Shown here: piece by piece, positions 1 through 7,825 of the stretch | Layout of the letters: the number at the start of each line of letters is the position of its first letter | How positions within the stretch are numbered: the stretch's first letter is position 1 | Source of the DNA: Thalassotalea sp. | Lineage (GTDB): Bacteria > Pseudomonadota > Gammaproteobacteria > Enterobacterales > Alteromonadaceae | DNA: 64,000 bases | Direction of reading: 5' to 3' | NCBI GenBank assembly: GCA_029237915.1 | Contig: JAQWHD010000064.1 | Span: forward strand, 1-64,000 | Position numbers and translations under genes: made by a program | Notes under the pieces: generated by a model | The model's input: the letters and a program-made list of their open reading frames with translations, nothing else | What the model was told of the DNA's origin: nothing | Databases searched by the model: none

Positions 1-22
1 GTCATTGCGTATATGGACTCCC

Positions 23-255
23 GTTTAATTACAACAATTTATTTTGCTTTTTAAATAAGAATGATGCGAGCGTATATTCGGACTCTGTTTGAGGTGCTAC
101 CTCTGGCCCCTGATGTATTCGCACCTTCATGCCTCTTCGGCGTATCGGTATTTAATACCTCCACAATGACCAGGCTCTTGAAGGTCGGTCTTACCTATTT
201 AAGTCGCTCTTTGCTTTGTTGTAATTGAACTCTTTACCGTAACACTTTATGTTTA
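23..255 (-). ncRNA. Non-coding end of the IS, candidate bridge RNA
   Basis: About 230 bases lie between the transposase stop and the inverted repeat and contain no convincing reading frame. In IS110-family elements a structured bridge RNA that pairs with donor and target DNA is encoded in a non-coding end; in the IS1111 group it lies downstream of the transposase, which is where this segment is. Its presence is inferred from position and family only. I did not fold it or identify the guide loops. Confidence 0.45.
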
Positions 256-1293
256 TTAGATTATAGCCATTGGTTGATGATATTCACTATTATGCTTTAA
301 CATCGACCATGCAGTTCTAATGGTTTTGTTTGCCAGCGCTACGGCGGCTTTTCGTATACCACAGCGTTCGATTAACTTTTTGAGCCACGCTTCTTTGTTA
401 TTTTTAGGCTCTCTTTTGGCGACAACCTTGGCAACGGATAATGCCCCTTGTATTAAGCTTGACCGCAATCGTCTATTACCCGATGTTTTACCAATACTGC
501 CGAGCGTTGTTACACCACCAGTGCTGTATTGTTTCGGTGTTAAACCGATACAGGCTGATGCTTCTCTGCCTTGTGAAAAGCTTTTACCGTCTTTTCCAAG
601 TGCTAGGTATAAACCGAGTGCGTTAACTGGGCCTACACCTTCAAGCTTCATTAATTTTTTACAATGTTCTTGCTGGTTAATTAATACGAACAATTGTTTT
701 TCAACGTCTTGCTGTTGTATTTCAGTGGTTAAGTACATTCGATACATCAGCGCTAATTGTTTACGAAATGCATCAGGCAAATCATTTTCAGCATCTTCAA
801 GTATGTCTGGTAGCTTACTTTTAAACGCCGTATTTCCCTTGGGAATAACAATACCAAATTCATAAACCAAAGCTCTGAGCATATTACTGGTCGCCGTTAA
901 GCTATCACTCAAATGTTGTCTAATTTTTTCAATAGACTGTAAACCTTGTTGCTCTATCGTTTTAATGGCAACGGCTTTTACTCTTGGTTGCTTTGATGCA
1001 ATGGCTATGGCCAATGCATCATTTTGGTCTGTCTTGTGACCTTTGCGAAATGGCGTGACACATTTCGGTGTTATTATTTTTGGAGTATGCCCCAACTCTT
1101 TTACATACCTGGCCCAAAAGTGCGCAGAGCCACAGGCTTCAACAACAACCTCACTGATCGGTTGTTTCGCTAGCCACCGAGAAAGGCTCTGCCTAGTGAA
1201 TGCTTTATCCGTAAGTACTTTGTGGTTTGCATTTAAGGTACAAACATGAAAAGAATTCTTTGCTAAATCTATTGCGATAACGTTATTATTCAT
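256..1293 (-). CDS. IS110-family (IS1111-type) transposase
   Basis: The 345-residue protein begins MNNNVIAIDLAKNSFHVC, the N-terminal RuvC-like DEDD fold of IS110 transposases (first Asp in AIDLAK, then VEACGSAHFWAR and the KTDQNDALAIA motif near residues 90-105). The C-terminal Transposase_20 region has the LEGVGPVNAL helix-hairpin-helix-like segment and the ACIGLTPKQYSTGG motif with its serine. Length is normal and the frame is intact, so the enzyme may be active. An upstream in-frame start at 1326 is possible, but the ATG at 1293 has a GGAG Shine-Dalgarno ten bases before it. It catalyses excision and insertion of the element through a circular intermediate. Confidence 0.93.
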   Translation of the reverse strand: MNNNVIAIDLAKNSFHVCTLNANHKVLTDKAFTRQSLSRWLAKQPISEVVVEACGSAHFWARYVKELGHTPKIITPKCVTPFRKGHKTDQNDALAIAIASKQPRVKAVAIKTIEQQGLQSIEKIRQHLSDSLTATSNMLRALVYEFGIVIPKGNTAFKSKLPDILEDAENDLPDAFRKQLALMYRMYLTTEIQQQDVEKQLFVLINQQEHCKKLMKLEGVGPVNALGLYLALGKDGKSFSQGREASACIGLTPKQYSTGGVTTLGSIGKTSGNRRLRSSLIQGALSVAKVVAKREPKNNKEAWLKKLIERCGIRKAAVALANKTIRTAWSMLKHNSEYHQPMAII

Positions 1294-1362
1294 TTTGTAT
1301 GGACTCCAAGGTAAAAGTTTAGTCACTTATTACGTTACTCCCTCCGAGGGAGGGAGTCCATA
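1294..1362 (-). promoter_or_regulatory. Transposase leader with ribosome site inside an inverted repeat
   Basis: The terminal repeat (1353-1362) recurs in inverted orientation at 1298-1307, just before the transposase ATG. The GGAG ribosome site lies in this second copy. A transcript entering from outside the element would contain both copies and could fold them together, hiding the ribosome site. A smaller GC-rich hairpin (CTCCCTC...GAGGGAG, about 1338-1356) lies between or overlaps them. The pairing is seen in sequence; the regulatory role is inferred from similar protection in other insertion sequences. Confidence 0.5.
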
Positions 1363-1367
1363 CATCG

Positions 1368-1383
1368 GCGAAGGCCGCAATCT
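1368..1383 (-). repeat. Half of a palindromic repeat split by the IS (copy 2)
   Basis: The minus strand reads AGATTGCGGCCTTCGC here, and the other half (GCAATGAC) is at 1-9 beyond the insertion sequence. Rejoined, the unit is AGATTGCGG-CCTTCG-CCGCAATGAC, a perfect 7-bp stem with the same GAT...ATGAC frame as the other copies in the window. Confidence 0.65.
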
Positions 1384-1447
1384 TATAGAGCGTGCTGAGG
1401 GGCAATTCAGTGCAACTTTTTGCCATACAATGTTAGAAAGAACATTC

Positions 1448-1478
1448 CGTCATTCCACCGTGCTTCTGGGTGGAATCT
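1448..1478 (-). repeat. Palindromic repeat with TGACG flank (copy 1)
   Basis: On the minus strand an 8-bp stem (ATTCCACC / GGTGGAAT) is followed directly by GACGG. The layout matches three other hairpins in the window (the IS target at 1-9/1368-1383, 16987-17013 and 31300-31328): different stem sequence, same flanks GAT before and ATGACG after. It lies in a ~150-bp segment that replaces the end of the primase-helicase gene. Confidence 0.7.
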
Positions 1479-1486
1479 CATACAGT

Positions 1487-3133
1487 TTAAAGGTGACTCG
1501 AACGGCAATTTTGCCCGTACCTTTCAATAGCAGGTTTAATATCTAAACCATTTCTACTCACTAAACTTTGATAAGTGGCAACATCAACTTGGTAGCTCAA
1601 TTTCTCTTTACCACCTAATAAACTACCAACTTCTACATTAGTTAAAAAGACTTTTATTCGTTCAAGCCACTGCTCGGCTAATTGTCGGTTATGTACTAAA
1701 ATAAGCGTGTTAATTTTTCGCTTAGCTATAAGCGCAAGACCAGTTACCGTTTTACCAAACCCCGTTGACGCAACGAACACCCCATTATCTTTTTCAAGTA
1801 AAGCAGCCACCGCCTTTGCTTGCTGGCTTTTCAACTTGCCATTAAATTTTATTTTACTTAACGGCATTCCTTCAAAATGTTTATTATCATATTCAATTGC
1901 AATTTTTTGTTGAGATAGAATATTTTCAATATCAGGTAAGCAACCTCTAGGTAAGATTAAATAATCACTCTCGATATGAGCTGCACATATATATCGGCTA
2001 GTGCCGATAGTAGAAAACCTTAATGCTTGGCGTTTGAAAAACTCTGGATTAGCAAACACTGCACATCGCTTTAAACTTGACGTGACTTTACCGGGCAAGT
2101 TTGATATTGGTATGTAAACTTGATTTGCTAGGACAAGTGTTATTTTCTCAGGGCAATTTGCTACTTTAATAACTTCTGTTTGTCCACGCTTTGATGCTTC
2201 ACTACGCTGCCAAGGTTTATGATTACTATCATCTGAAGCCTGACCATCAATAAGACTAGAAGCCTTAATTAATTCAGTAAGATGTTTACTAAGTTGTGCT
2301 AAAGACATTTTTTCAATGGAAGCTAACTTTGCCCATTGGTCACTATAAGGAAGTCCCTCTTTATCTATAAATACACTATTCCCAAGTTGCCTAGGGGAAA
2401 ACTGCAAAGGTAAAGCTATCAAATTGCCAAAGCCACCTTCAGGCATAATATCTTGATTCGGAAATAACCGATCAAAACAATCAAAAGAAAGAGATGGATA
2501 AAGCTCCATCGTTTTATTTAGCAAGGCATTACCGAGTTTTCTGGCATCACTTGCTTGAACAGGATGAGAGAAAAATATCCATATATGACCACCATTACCA
2601 CTGCGAGAACGTTCTAGAATATAAGGGATACTTAATGCTTCACAACTATTAGCAAATGCTGTTATCGATTCAAACCAATCTTTCTTGTCAAAATCAGCTG
2701 CTAATAAATAGGTAGTGTTATCGGTTAATAACGGATATATCCCTATGGTTTTAATCCCCTTTAAATGCTCAAATATCGCCTTATTATCTGGAGTTTTAAA
2801 GTTTTGATTAGTACAGTCCGTACAACTTATTTTTGGCTTATTACAAACCTTAGGCTGCCACTCATTCCAACAAGCCGGTGAATAACCACTGCGACCATTT
2901 TTAGACTCCCATCTAAAAGGGTAGATATCTGGCCTCCCTTTAAAATAAGATAAAAACAGTTCGATTTTATCTTCTACTGGCGCATATTGGTTAAAGTTAT
3001 TAGCGAGGAGTTGACCATCAAGTTGTAATAGTTTTTGTCGCGCTATAAGTAAACTTTCTTGCTCAGCTTTTAACCGCGATAGTTTTGTATCTATTTCAGT
3101 TAACTGATGAACGATCTGTTTTCTTTCGTCCAT
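1487..3133 (-). pseudogene. TOTE-type primase-helicase, C-terminally truncated
   Basis: Residues 1-40 form a charged coiled coil. Residues about 55-270 are an archaeo-eukaryotic-type primase with catalytic AADFDKKDW (DxD), SRSGNGGHIWIFF (G-G-H) and FDRLFPNQD motifs and a CTDC knuckle; this matches the primase of TOTE conflict systems. Residues about 435-540 are the first lobe of an SF2 helicase: Q-like motif SQQAKAVAAL, Walker A ASTGFGKT, LVHNRQLAEQW and VATYQSLV. The frame then runs ERYGQNCRSSHL and stops, exactly where family members continue into the DEAH box (YGQ-IIVDECHH type). Helicase lobe 2 and any nuclease are missing, so ATPase function should be lost; the primase domain could still be made. 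It starts four bases after abiEii and is probably co-transcribed with it. Confidence 0.8.
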
Positions 3134-3137
3134 CTGC

Positions 3138-4064
3138 TTAAAGCCACTGAGTCAGCACATGAGTTAGTTTATCTACTGCTAGTGACTTTTTATCGCCATT
3201 CATTTTATTTATATTAATCAGCTTCCACTTGACCGCAGGTAAGTTGGCAATATTGCTATCGGGAGCAAGATCCCAATTGGGTTTACCTGATTTAAAAGAC
3301 AATAAAAAATCAAATTCCTGCTGAGTAAAGTGAGTTTTCAACGCTGCTATCAATTTCTCTGGTATTACAATAAGTTCATCAACAGTTATAGCTTGTGATG
3401 TCATACCATTAAACTCATTGATAAATGATTTTTTAATATCTTTAAGCCGAGGAGACATTACTTCAGCAATTGGCCTTGGATGACTTAACAAGTACGCAAT
3501 AAAGCCTTCAAATATTGACCTATCAATGCCTTGTGATAAGCCTTGTTGTTCAAGTAGTAACTTTATATCAAAAAGATCTCTTGGATGCTGTCTATCAAGT
3601 GCTGCACAAATTTTACCGCCATATAAATCAGCTAATGAAACAACCGAAATACTAGCATAACCAAACTCATCTTCTACTGATTCAATCAGATCCATTTCAA
3701 TTGCTGGCTTTAAAGTCCCCCTCATTACCGGTGACACTTCAATTTTAATTTGTGCTTGCTGTCCTGTCACAATTATACGCATTTCATCAGGTCTATTTAG
3801 TTGTAACTCTGCTTTAGCTATGCCTGAATGACTAATCTGCTGAGCAATGCTGTTTAATGCATTTCGGACATTAATAATAGCTTCATCTCTTTGCTCCAAT
3901 AACATGTAGGCCAAATCAATATCGACTGACAATCTAGGAAAGTTTTGAATAAACAAGTTAATTGCCGTACCGCCTTTTAGGGCGAAACATTTTTCCTTAG
4001 CAACACAAGGCAGTACAGAGATCAACAATTGAACTTGTTTATAATAATGACTATTTTTATCCAT
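3138..4064 (-). CDS. abiEii: AbiEii nucleotidyltransferase toxin
   Basis: The 308-residue protein has the AbiEii DNA-polymerase-beta-type nucleotidyltransferase signature FALKGGTAINLF...RLSVDIDLAYM near residues 27-55, and the conserved DLYGGKICAALDRQHPRDLFDIKLLL block near 147-172. AbiEii/MenT-type toxins transfer nucleotides to tRNA or similar targets and stop growth during phage infection (type IV toxin-antitoxin). The start overlaps the end of abiEi by eight bases, implying translational coupling. The gene is intact although its downstream partner is truncated. Confidence 0.88.
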   Translation of the reverse strand: MDKNSHYYKQVQLLISVLPCVAKEKCFALKGGTAINLFIQNFPRLSVDIDLAYMLLEQRDEAIINVRNALNSIAQQISHSGIAKAELQLNRPDEMRIIVTGQQAQIKIEVSPVMRGTLKPAIEMDLIESVEDEFGYASISVVSLADLYGGKICAALDRQHPRDLFDIKLLLEQQGLSQGIDRSIFEGFIAYLLSHPRPIAEVMSPRLKDIKKSFINEFNGMTSQAITVDELIVIPEKLIAALKTHFTQQEFDFLLSFKSGKPNWDLAPDSNIANLPAVKWKLININKMNGDKKSLAVDKLTHVLTQWL

Positions 4065-4827
4065 TCTCTAACTCCACCTCTTTAAACTTCAATGGCACGG
4101 TTATCTTATACTGTCGATCGACATAACCACCCTTCACTATTTGACGGTTACCAGATCCTAACTCTACTTTGCTCTCATCTAAACGCTTAAGCCAAGGGTG
4201 TTGATAGTAATGTGCTAGAAATAAAAAAAGGCGTTTCACTTTTACCGAAGGTGACCTTTCTAATAATGATTGAAGCTTTCTAGGTCTTAACGACGTTAAT
4301 CCTTGGAACAATTCAGAAGCAAATATAAAACTATTTTCATCAAAGACTTTCTCTAACACTTCTAAAACCGCTAATTCTATTACACTAGCTTTGATCATTT
4401 GATTATTCACAGTTAGTTCAGTTAAATCTTTTTCATGGACTTCGTCCAGTATTTTAGAGCACTTATATTCTATCTGCCATTGTTGAGAGGATAACCATTT
4501 TGGTGTTCTTATGGGCTTTATCGAATTAAATTGGATTATTTCGTTACCCATAGGAAGATAATGAGATACGCCTTGATGCGCTAAACTTGAAAGCCCTGCA
4601 AGGTGCAATGAACTAAATTGTTGTAGTTGCAGTGCAGCGAGTGCTGAACTCCACGATATTGTTTTATTTGGTTTTTTATAAACACCATTAGCAACTACTT
4701 CCAACCAACCACTTTTCACATAATTCTGCACATGCGAGCGTGATATATTATGTTGGTTTAAATACGGCATTAACAGTAGTTCAAACTGTGATAATTGATC
4801 ATTTATCCATTTCAGTTTAGTTGACAT
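4057..4827 (-). CDS. abiEi: AbiEi antitoxin, winged-helix repressor
   Basis: The 256-residue protein starts with a winged-helix DNA-binding region (residues about 15-55, NISRSHVQNYVKSGWLEVVANGVYKKP), typical of AbiEi antitoxins, followed by a larger C-terminal antitoxin region. In characterised AbiE systems the antitoxin neutralises AbiEii and represses its own promoter by binding inverted repeats. It is first in a three-gene operon with abiEii and the primase-helicase. A promoter overlapping a short palindrome lies 24-60 bases upstream of the start. Confidence 0.87.
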   Translation of the reverse strand: MSTKLKWINDQLSQFELLLMPYLNQHNISRSHVQNYVKSGWLEVVANGVYKKPNKTISWSSALAALQLQQFSSLHLAGLSSLAHQGVSHYLPMGNEIIQFNSIKPIRTPKWLSSQQWQIEYKCSKILDEVHEKDLTELTVNNQMIKASVIELAVLEVLEKVFDENSFIFASELFQGLTSLRPRKLQSLLERSPSVKVKRLFLFLAHYYQHPWLKRLDESKVELGSGNRQIVKGGYVDRQYKITVPLKFKEVELENG

Positions 4828-4850
4828 TTAATTTACCAAAAAACAAATAA

Positions 4851-4889
4851 GTACACTTTAAATGTACGTTATTGTATTTAAGTAAACAA
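4851..4889 (-). promoter_or_regulatory. abiE promoter with overlapping palindromic operator
   Basis: On the minus strand TTGTTT (4884-4889) and TACATT (4861-4866) are spaced by 17 bases. The -10 hexamer overlaps the inverted repeat GTACA-N7-TGTAC (4851-4867). A repressor binding the palindrome would block the -10 element, fitting AbiEi autoregulation. The motifs are seen; their use is inferred. Confidence 0.5.
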
Positions 4890-5026
4890 GATGTTTTTAA
4901 TATTAATAGAAAAATTTGTAAAATAACGGAGTTATTTTTCGGAATTAGATAGTTAAAAAGTGAATTTGGTTGATAGAAGCATTGATAAAATAAGGGCTGT
5001 AGCTTGGATTTACCTTAGACTTTAGG

Positions 5027-5191
5027 TCAGCCGAGACTTACGAAACCTACCTTTGCAGCGCGTTCTGAATCTAAATTCGCCGTAACAACTTCGTTATGTT
5101 GCTCTTCAATCATTTTAGATGGAATGTCTAACGTGGTTGTTTGGCTTTCCTTTGAGTTACTGCTATTTGGATCGAATTGTTCTACGGCCAT
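5027..5191 (-). pseudogene. rimO: 5' remnant of rimO
   Basis: A 54-codon frame on the minus strand begins MAVEQFDPNSSNSKES and ends KVGFVSLG followed by TGA. RimO, the radical-SAM methylthiotransferase of ribosomal protein S12, has KVGFVSLGCPK at this point after a variable acidic leader. Here TGA replaces the TGC/TGT cysteine codon, the next codons still read CCT AAA (Pro-Lys), and after that the similarity ends. The remaining roughly 400 residues are absent. It is therefore a decayed gene fragment beside the defence operon, not a functional RimO. The identification rests on the short VGFVSLG-CPK match and the characteristic leader. Confidence 0.7.
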
Positions 5192-5568
5192 ATGTGTCTC
5201 AACTTACTCTATCTTTTTTAACTGATGCTTTTTCTAGTATCTAATAAAGAGAAGAGCAGCGTCATAAAAGGTGTTTTAACTGCCTTTATTGCAAACTCAG
5301 GGTGTTTGCTAAGGCAGTTGTTTAATGCCAGGAATGTTTAGTTGGGTGGTAATAATTGCGCTTGTTGAAATAATGTAAAAACTGATGATTGGTTAAGTGT
5401 CAGTTAATTTTACAATCTTGAATTCTTAGAATACAAAAAAAACATGTCATTGAAAAATAATAAATTTATTCCTTTGGCCTATATATTGCTACAAAGCAGT
5501 AACAATAACTAAAGATACCATTCTCTTTCAATTAATGTAGTACCTAGGAAAATATAAGGAATATAAAA
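5192..5568. other. Intergenic region before the PEP-CTERM gene
   Basis: No convincing gene is visible here. The only clear structure is the hairpin at 5278-5319. A GGAAT ribosome-site-like stretch lies just before the ATG at 5569. Confidence 0.6.
5278..5319. repeat. Long imperfect hairpin
   Basis: AACTGCCTT (5278-5286) pairs with AAGGCAGTT (5311-5319), and an inner GCAAAC/GTTTGC pair extends the stem. There is no strong T-run on either side, so it is not a textbook terminator. It lies between the rimO remnant and the PEP-CTERM gene. Confidence 0.5.
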
Positions 5569-6192
5569 ATGTTAAAAGCGGCTGTGGCTGGTTTAGTTTT
5601 ATCTGTAAGTGGTTTTGCTAATGTTGGAATAATAGACACTAATAATTGGGAAATAAGTAATATTGAAGGAGAGTATGCCCGAACTTATACCAACTATACT
5701 ACTCTAACACCTTTAAGTGATGCGGAAATAAAAACCTTTTTAAGTGATTCTATTTTAGGGTGCGGTTCTGGCAGTTGGTGTGGTGTAAATGCCATATCAA
5801 ACTCTTCAGGGAATTGGGTGGGGTTTGAAGCCGATGACCATACTTTATCCGTTGACTTTACTTCTATGTATTCATTTACTGATATAGATTTTTACACTTC
5901 AAGAGTTATCAGTACTTCAATCAACCTTAGCTTCTATAACGATGATGTTTATCTGTCTGACTTTTCCTAGAGTCCATCAAGCATTATAGGTTGGAATGGA
6001 GTTGATACAAATATCACTGCAAATCGAATCGTTTTTGATTTTAATAGCACCGGTAGCAATAAACAGTTCATCATGCATGAAATGAGGTTTAGTGGTGAGG
6101 AAGTATCAGAAGTCCCAGAACCAACTACCCTTGCCATCTTTGCATTAGGTATTATGGGTTTAGCATCTCGTAGACTCAAAAAATTATCTTAA
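5569..6192 (+). pseudogene. PEP-CTERM sorting-domain protein with in-frame TAG
   Basis: Reading from 5569 gives a signal peptide (MLKAAVAGLVLSVSGFA) and 133 residues up to TAG at 5968-5970. The same frame continues without further stops for 73 codons and ends VPEPTTLAIFALGIMGLASRRLKKLS, a textbook PEP-CTERM tail: Pro-Glu-Pro, a membrane helix, then arginines. Such proteins are cut and anchored or exported by exosortase in exopolysaccharide-producing bacteria. The stop would release a protein without its sorting tail, so the gene is broken, suppressed by readthrough, or affected by a sequencing error. The body has no domain I recognise; it contains a CGSGSWC pair of cysteines. Confidence 0.8.
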
Positions 6193-6537
6193 TAATTATA
6201 AATTAAGTAACTAAAACACTAGTCTTAATAACCAGTGTTGTTAGTTGCACGTGTTTAAAAACTGCAATAAAATTCTATGTCGAATGACCGTATGGTCGGA
6301 ACAGCTGACTTTAGTCAAGCAAACTCGAACGTCAGCTATAGAGAAGTAATGATTATTATCAGAAGATGCTTGAGCGACCGCTGATCGCTCAATAAGTAGA
6401 ACTAACGCTTACTTAACTTTATCCTACTGATATTCCTCACGTTGTCAATTATCAATAGAAGGGTGTTTGTCGAGTTTATTGGCAGCTCAACAATTAACGC
6501 TTATAGAGCCATTTAGTTGTATCAGGATTGAGTATTA
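6193..6537. other. Non-coding stretch with one hairpin
   Basis: No gene is supported here. An 8-bp stem TTGAGCGA (6370-6377) / TCGCTCAA (6385-6392) with a 7-base loop is the only clear structure; it lacks a T-run. Confidence 0.5.
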
Positions 6538-7044
6538 TTACCCTTGAGCAAGAAAAGACTCATGATAAGTAACATTACCTTTTGGATAACTACCTTGCAG
6601 CAAAAGCGCCTGAAAATATTCAGGAGGAACATCTGCAAGGATCAAGTTATCTACCGGTGCAAAACCAAAACGATGGTAATAATTAGGATCTCCTAGTAAA
6701 ACACAACCTTTGGCGTTGAGTTTTTTTAACTCTGCAACGGCTACATCCATAAGCTTCGAGCCTATTCCCTTACCTTGCTCATCAGGCATGACTGAGATAG
6801 GTCCTAAACCGTACCAGTCATTTGAACCATCAGATATAGTCACTTGTGATAAAGCCACATGACCAATAATTTTATTTTCATCTTCAGCAACAAGCGAAAT
6901 AGTTAATGCGCCTTTGTTTCGCAGACCTTTTACAATAAATTGCTCTGTATGATCTGTATGTTGTGCATTGAGAAATGCAGCAACAGTGACGTTATTAATA
7001 GTTTCAATGTCACTATGTTTTTCTAACCGAATATTAAGACTCAA
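6538..7044 (-). CDS. GNAT-family N-acetyltransferase (YhbS-like)
   Basis: The 168-residue protein has the GNAT acetyl-CoA-binding motif PDEQGKGIGSKLMDVAVAEL near residues 88-107, preceded by the GLGPISVMP strand and followed by GDPNYYHRFGF, which is characteristic of the COG3153/YhbS group. The substrate cannot be told from sequence. The start is a TTG with a GGAG ribosome site seven bases upstream. It follows queE on the same strand after 31 bases and may share its transcript. Confidence 0.85.
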   Translation of the reverse strand: MSLNIRLEKHSDIETINNVTVAAFLNAQHTDHTEQFIVKGLRNKGALTISLVAEDENKIIGHVALSQVTISDGSNDWYGLGPISVMPDEQGKGIGSKLMDVAVAELKKLNAKGCVLLGDPNYYHRFGFAPVDNLILADVPPEYFQALLLQGSYPKGNVTYHESFLAQG

Positions 7045-7075
7045 CGCGAGATCTCCACTCTATTTAAACTAGGTA

Positions 7076-7747
7076 TTATTCAATACCAATATATTTATGA
7101 ACTTGAATAGACAAACGCCAATTGTTTTCGATACAAGTATCAATAGCAAGCTGTGTTGCTCGCTCTTTTTGGCTAATTGGTTGTAAATACACTGGCGTAT
7201 TAAAGACTTTATGTTGGGCTAACAGCTGTTTTAAATCTGTCACGTGTTGCTCGGTAGCTATAGGGTGTTTTATTTCATTTGCTCGGTGCATTGCTGATGA
7301 TAAAATTTCATAGCCACCACGCATATTTACTTTTGGTGATACTGTTACCCAGCATTTGTCAGTAGTAATAATTTCAAAAGTACCCGATGTTTCAATCTGG
7401 GTAGAATATCCGTTATTTTCAAACATTGCGCACAACGGCGTTAAATCAACCATGCAAGGCTCACCACCAGTAATAACTATATGTTTAGCTTTAAAGCCTT
7501 TTTCTTCAATTATATTAAAAATATCTTCAGTTGTGAGGTTAGTCCACTCGTCTGTTTCTGCTTTTTTACTAAGCACAACATCAACTGTAACTTCACTGTC
7601 TAAATTGATCTCCCAGGTATGTTTAGTATCACACCATGAACAACCTACAGGGCAACCTTGCAAGCGTAAAAAGATAGAAGGTTGACCTGTAAAAGAGCCT
7701 TCCCCCTGGATAGTTTCGAACAATTCATTAATTTTATAGTGGCTCAT
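7076..7747 (-). CDS. queE: 7-carboxy-7-deazaguanine synthase
   Basis: This radical-SAM enzyme turns 6-carboxytetrahydropterin into 7-carboxy-7-deazaguanine in the queuosine precursor (preQ0) pathway. The cluster motif is GCPVGCSWCDTKHTWE near residues 31-46, giving the Cys-X3-Cys-X2-Cys of QueE. FETIQGEGSFTGQPS lies just before it and VITGGEPCM at about 92-100 is the SAM-binding GGEP motif. The length of 223 residues is normal for the proteobacterial form. It is transcribed divergently from queC, the next enzyme of the pathway, across 78 bases. Confidence 0.95.
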   Translation of the reverse strand: MSHYKINELFETIQGEGSFTGQPSIFLRLQGCPVGCSWCDTKHTWEINLDSEVTVDVVLSKKAETDEWTNLTTEDIFNIIEEKGFKAKHIVITGGEPCMVDLTPLCAMFENNGYSTQIETSGTFEIITTDKCWVTVSPKVNMRGGYEILSSAMHRANEIKHPIATEQHVTDLKQLLAQHKVFNTPVYLQPISQKERATQLAIDTCIENNWRLSIQVHKYIGIE

Positions 7748-7825
7748 AGTAAATATTCTTTGGATCCGCAGCTAATTCGAGTAAAATTGATAATTATTAA
7801 TAGTATACCTTAAGAGTGCGAAAAA

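Larger units (their letters stand above)
9..1366 (-). mobile_element. IS110-family insertion sequence, IS1111 type
   Basis: The element carries one transposase gene on the minus strand. An 11-bp inverted repeat, TATGGACTCCC at 12-22 and its complement at 1352-1362, lies just inside the ends, as in the IS1111 subgroup, where repeats are subterminal. No target duplication is visible. Joining the flanks (1-9 to about 1368) rebuilds a perfect palindrome, ATTGCGG-CGAAGG-CCGCAAT, so the element sits inside a palindromic repeat. The exact tips are uncertain by 2-3 bases because the bases CG or CGG can be assigned to either side. A long non-coding end (23-255) follows the transposase stop, as expected for IS1111 elements. 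Confidence 0.85.

Noticed and set aside
320-865. 181-codon frame on the plus strand
   Set aside because: It is antisense to the IS transposase and has no ribosome site or family resemblance.
1295-1546. 83-codon plus-strand frame across the IS end
   Set aside because: It runs through the inverted repeat and palindrome region and resembles no protein; repeats of this kind often create chance frames.
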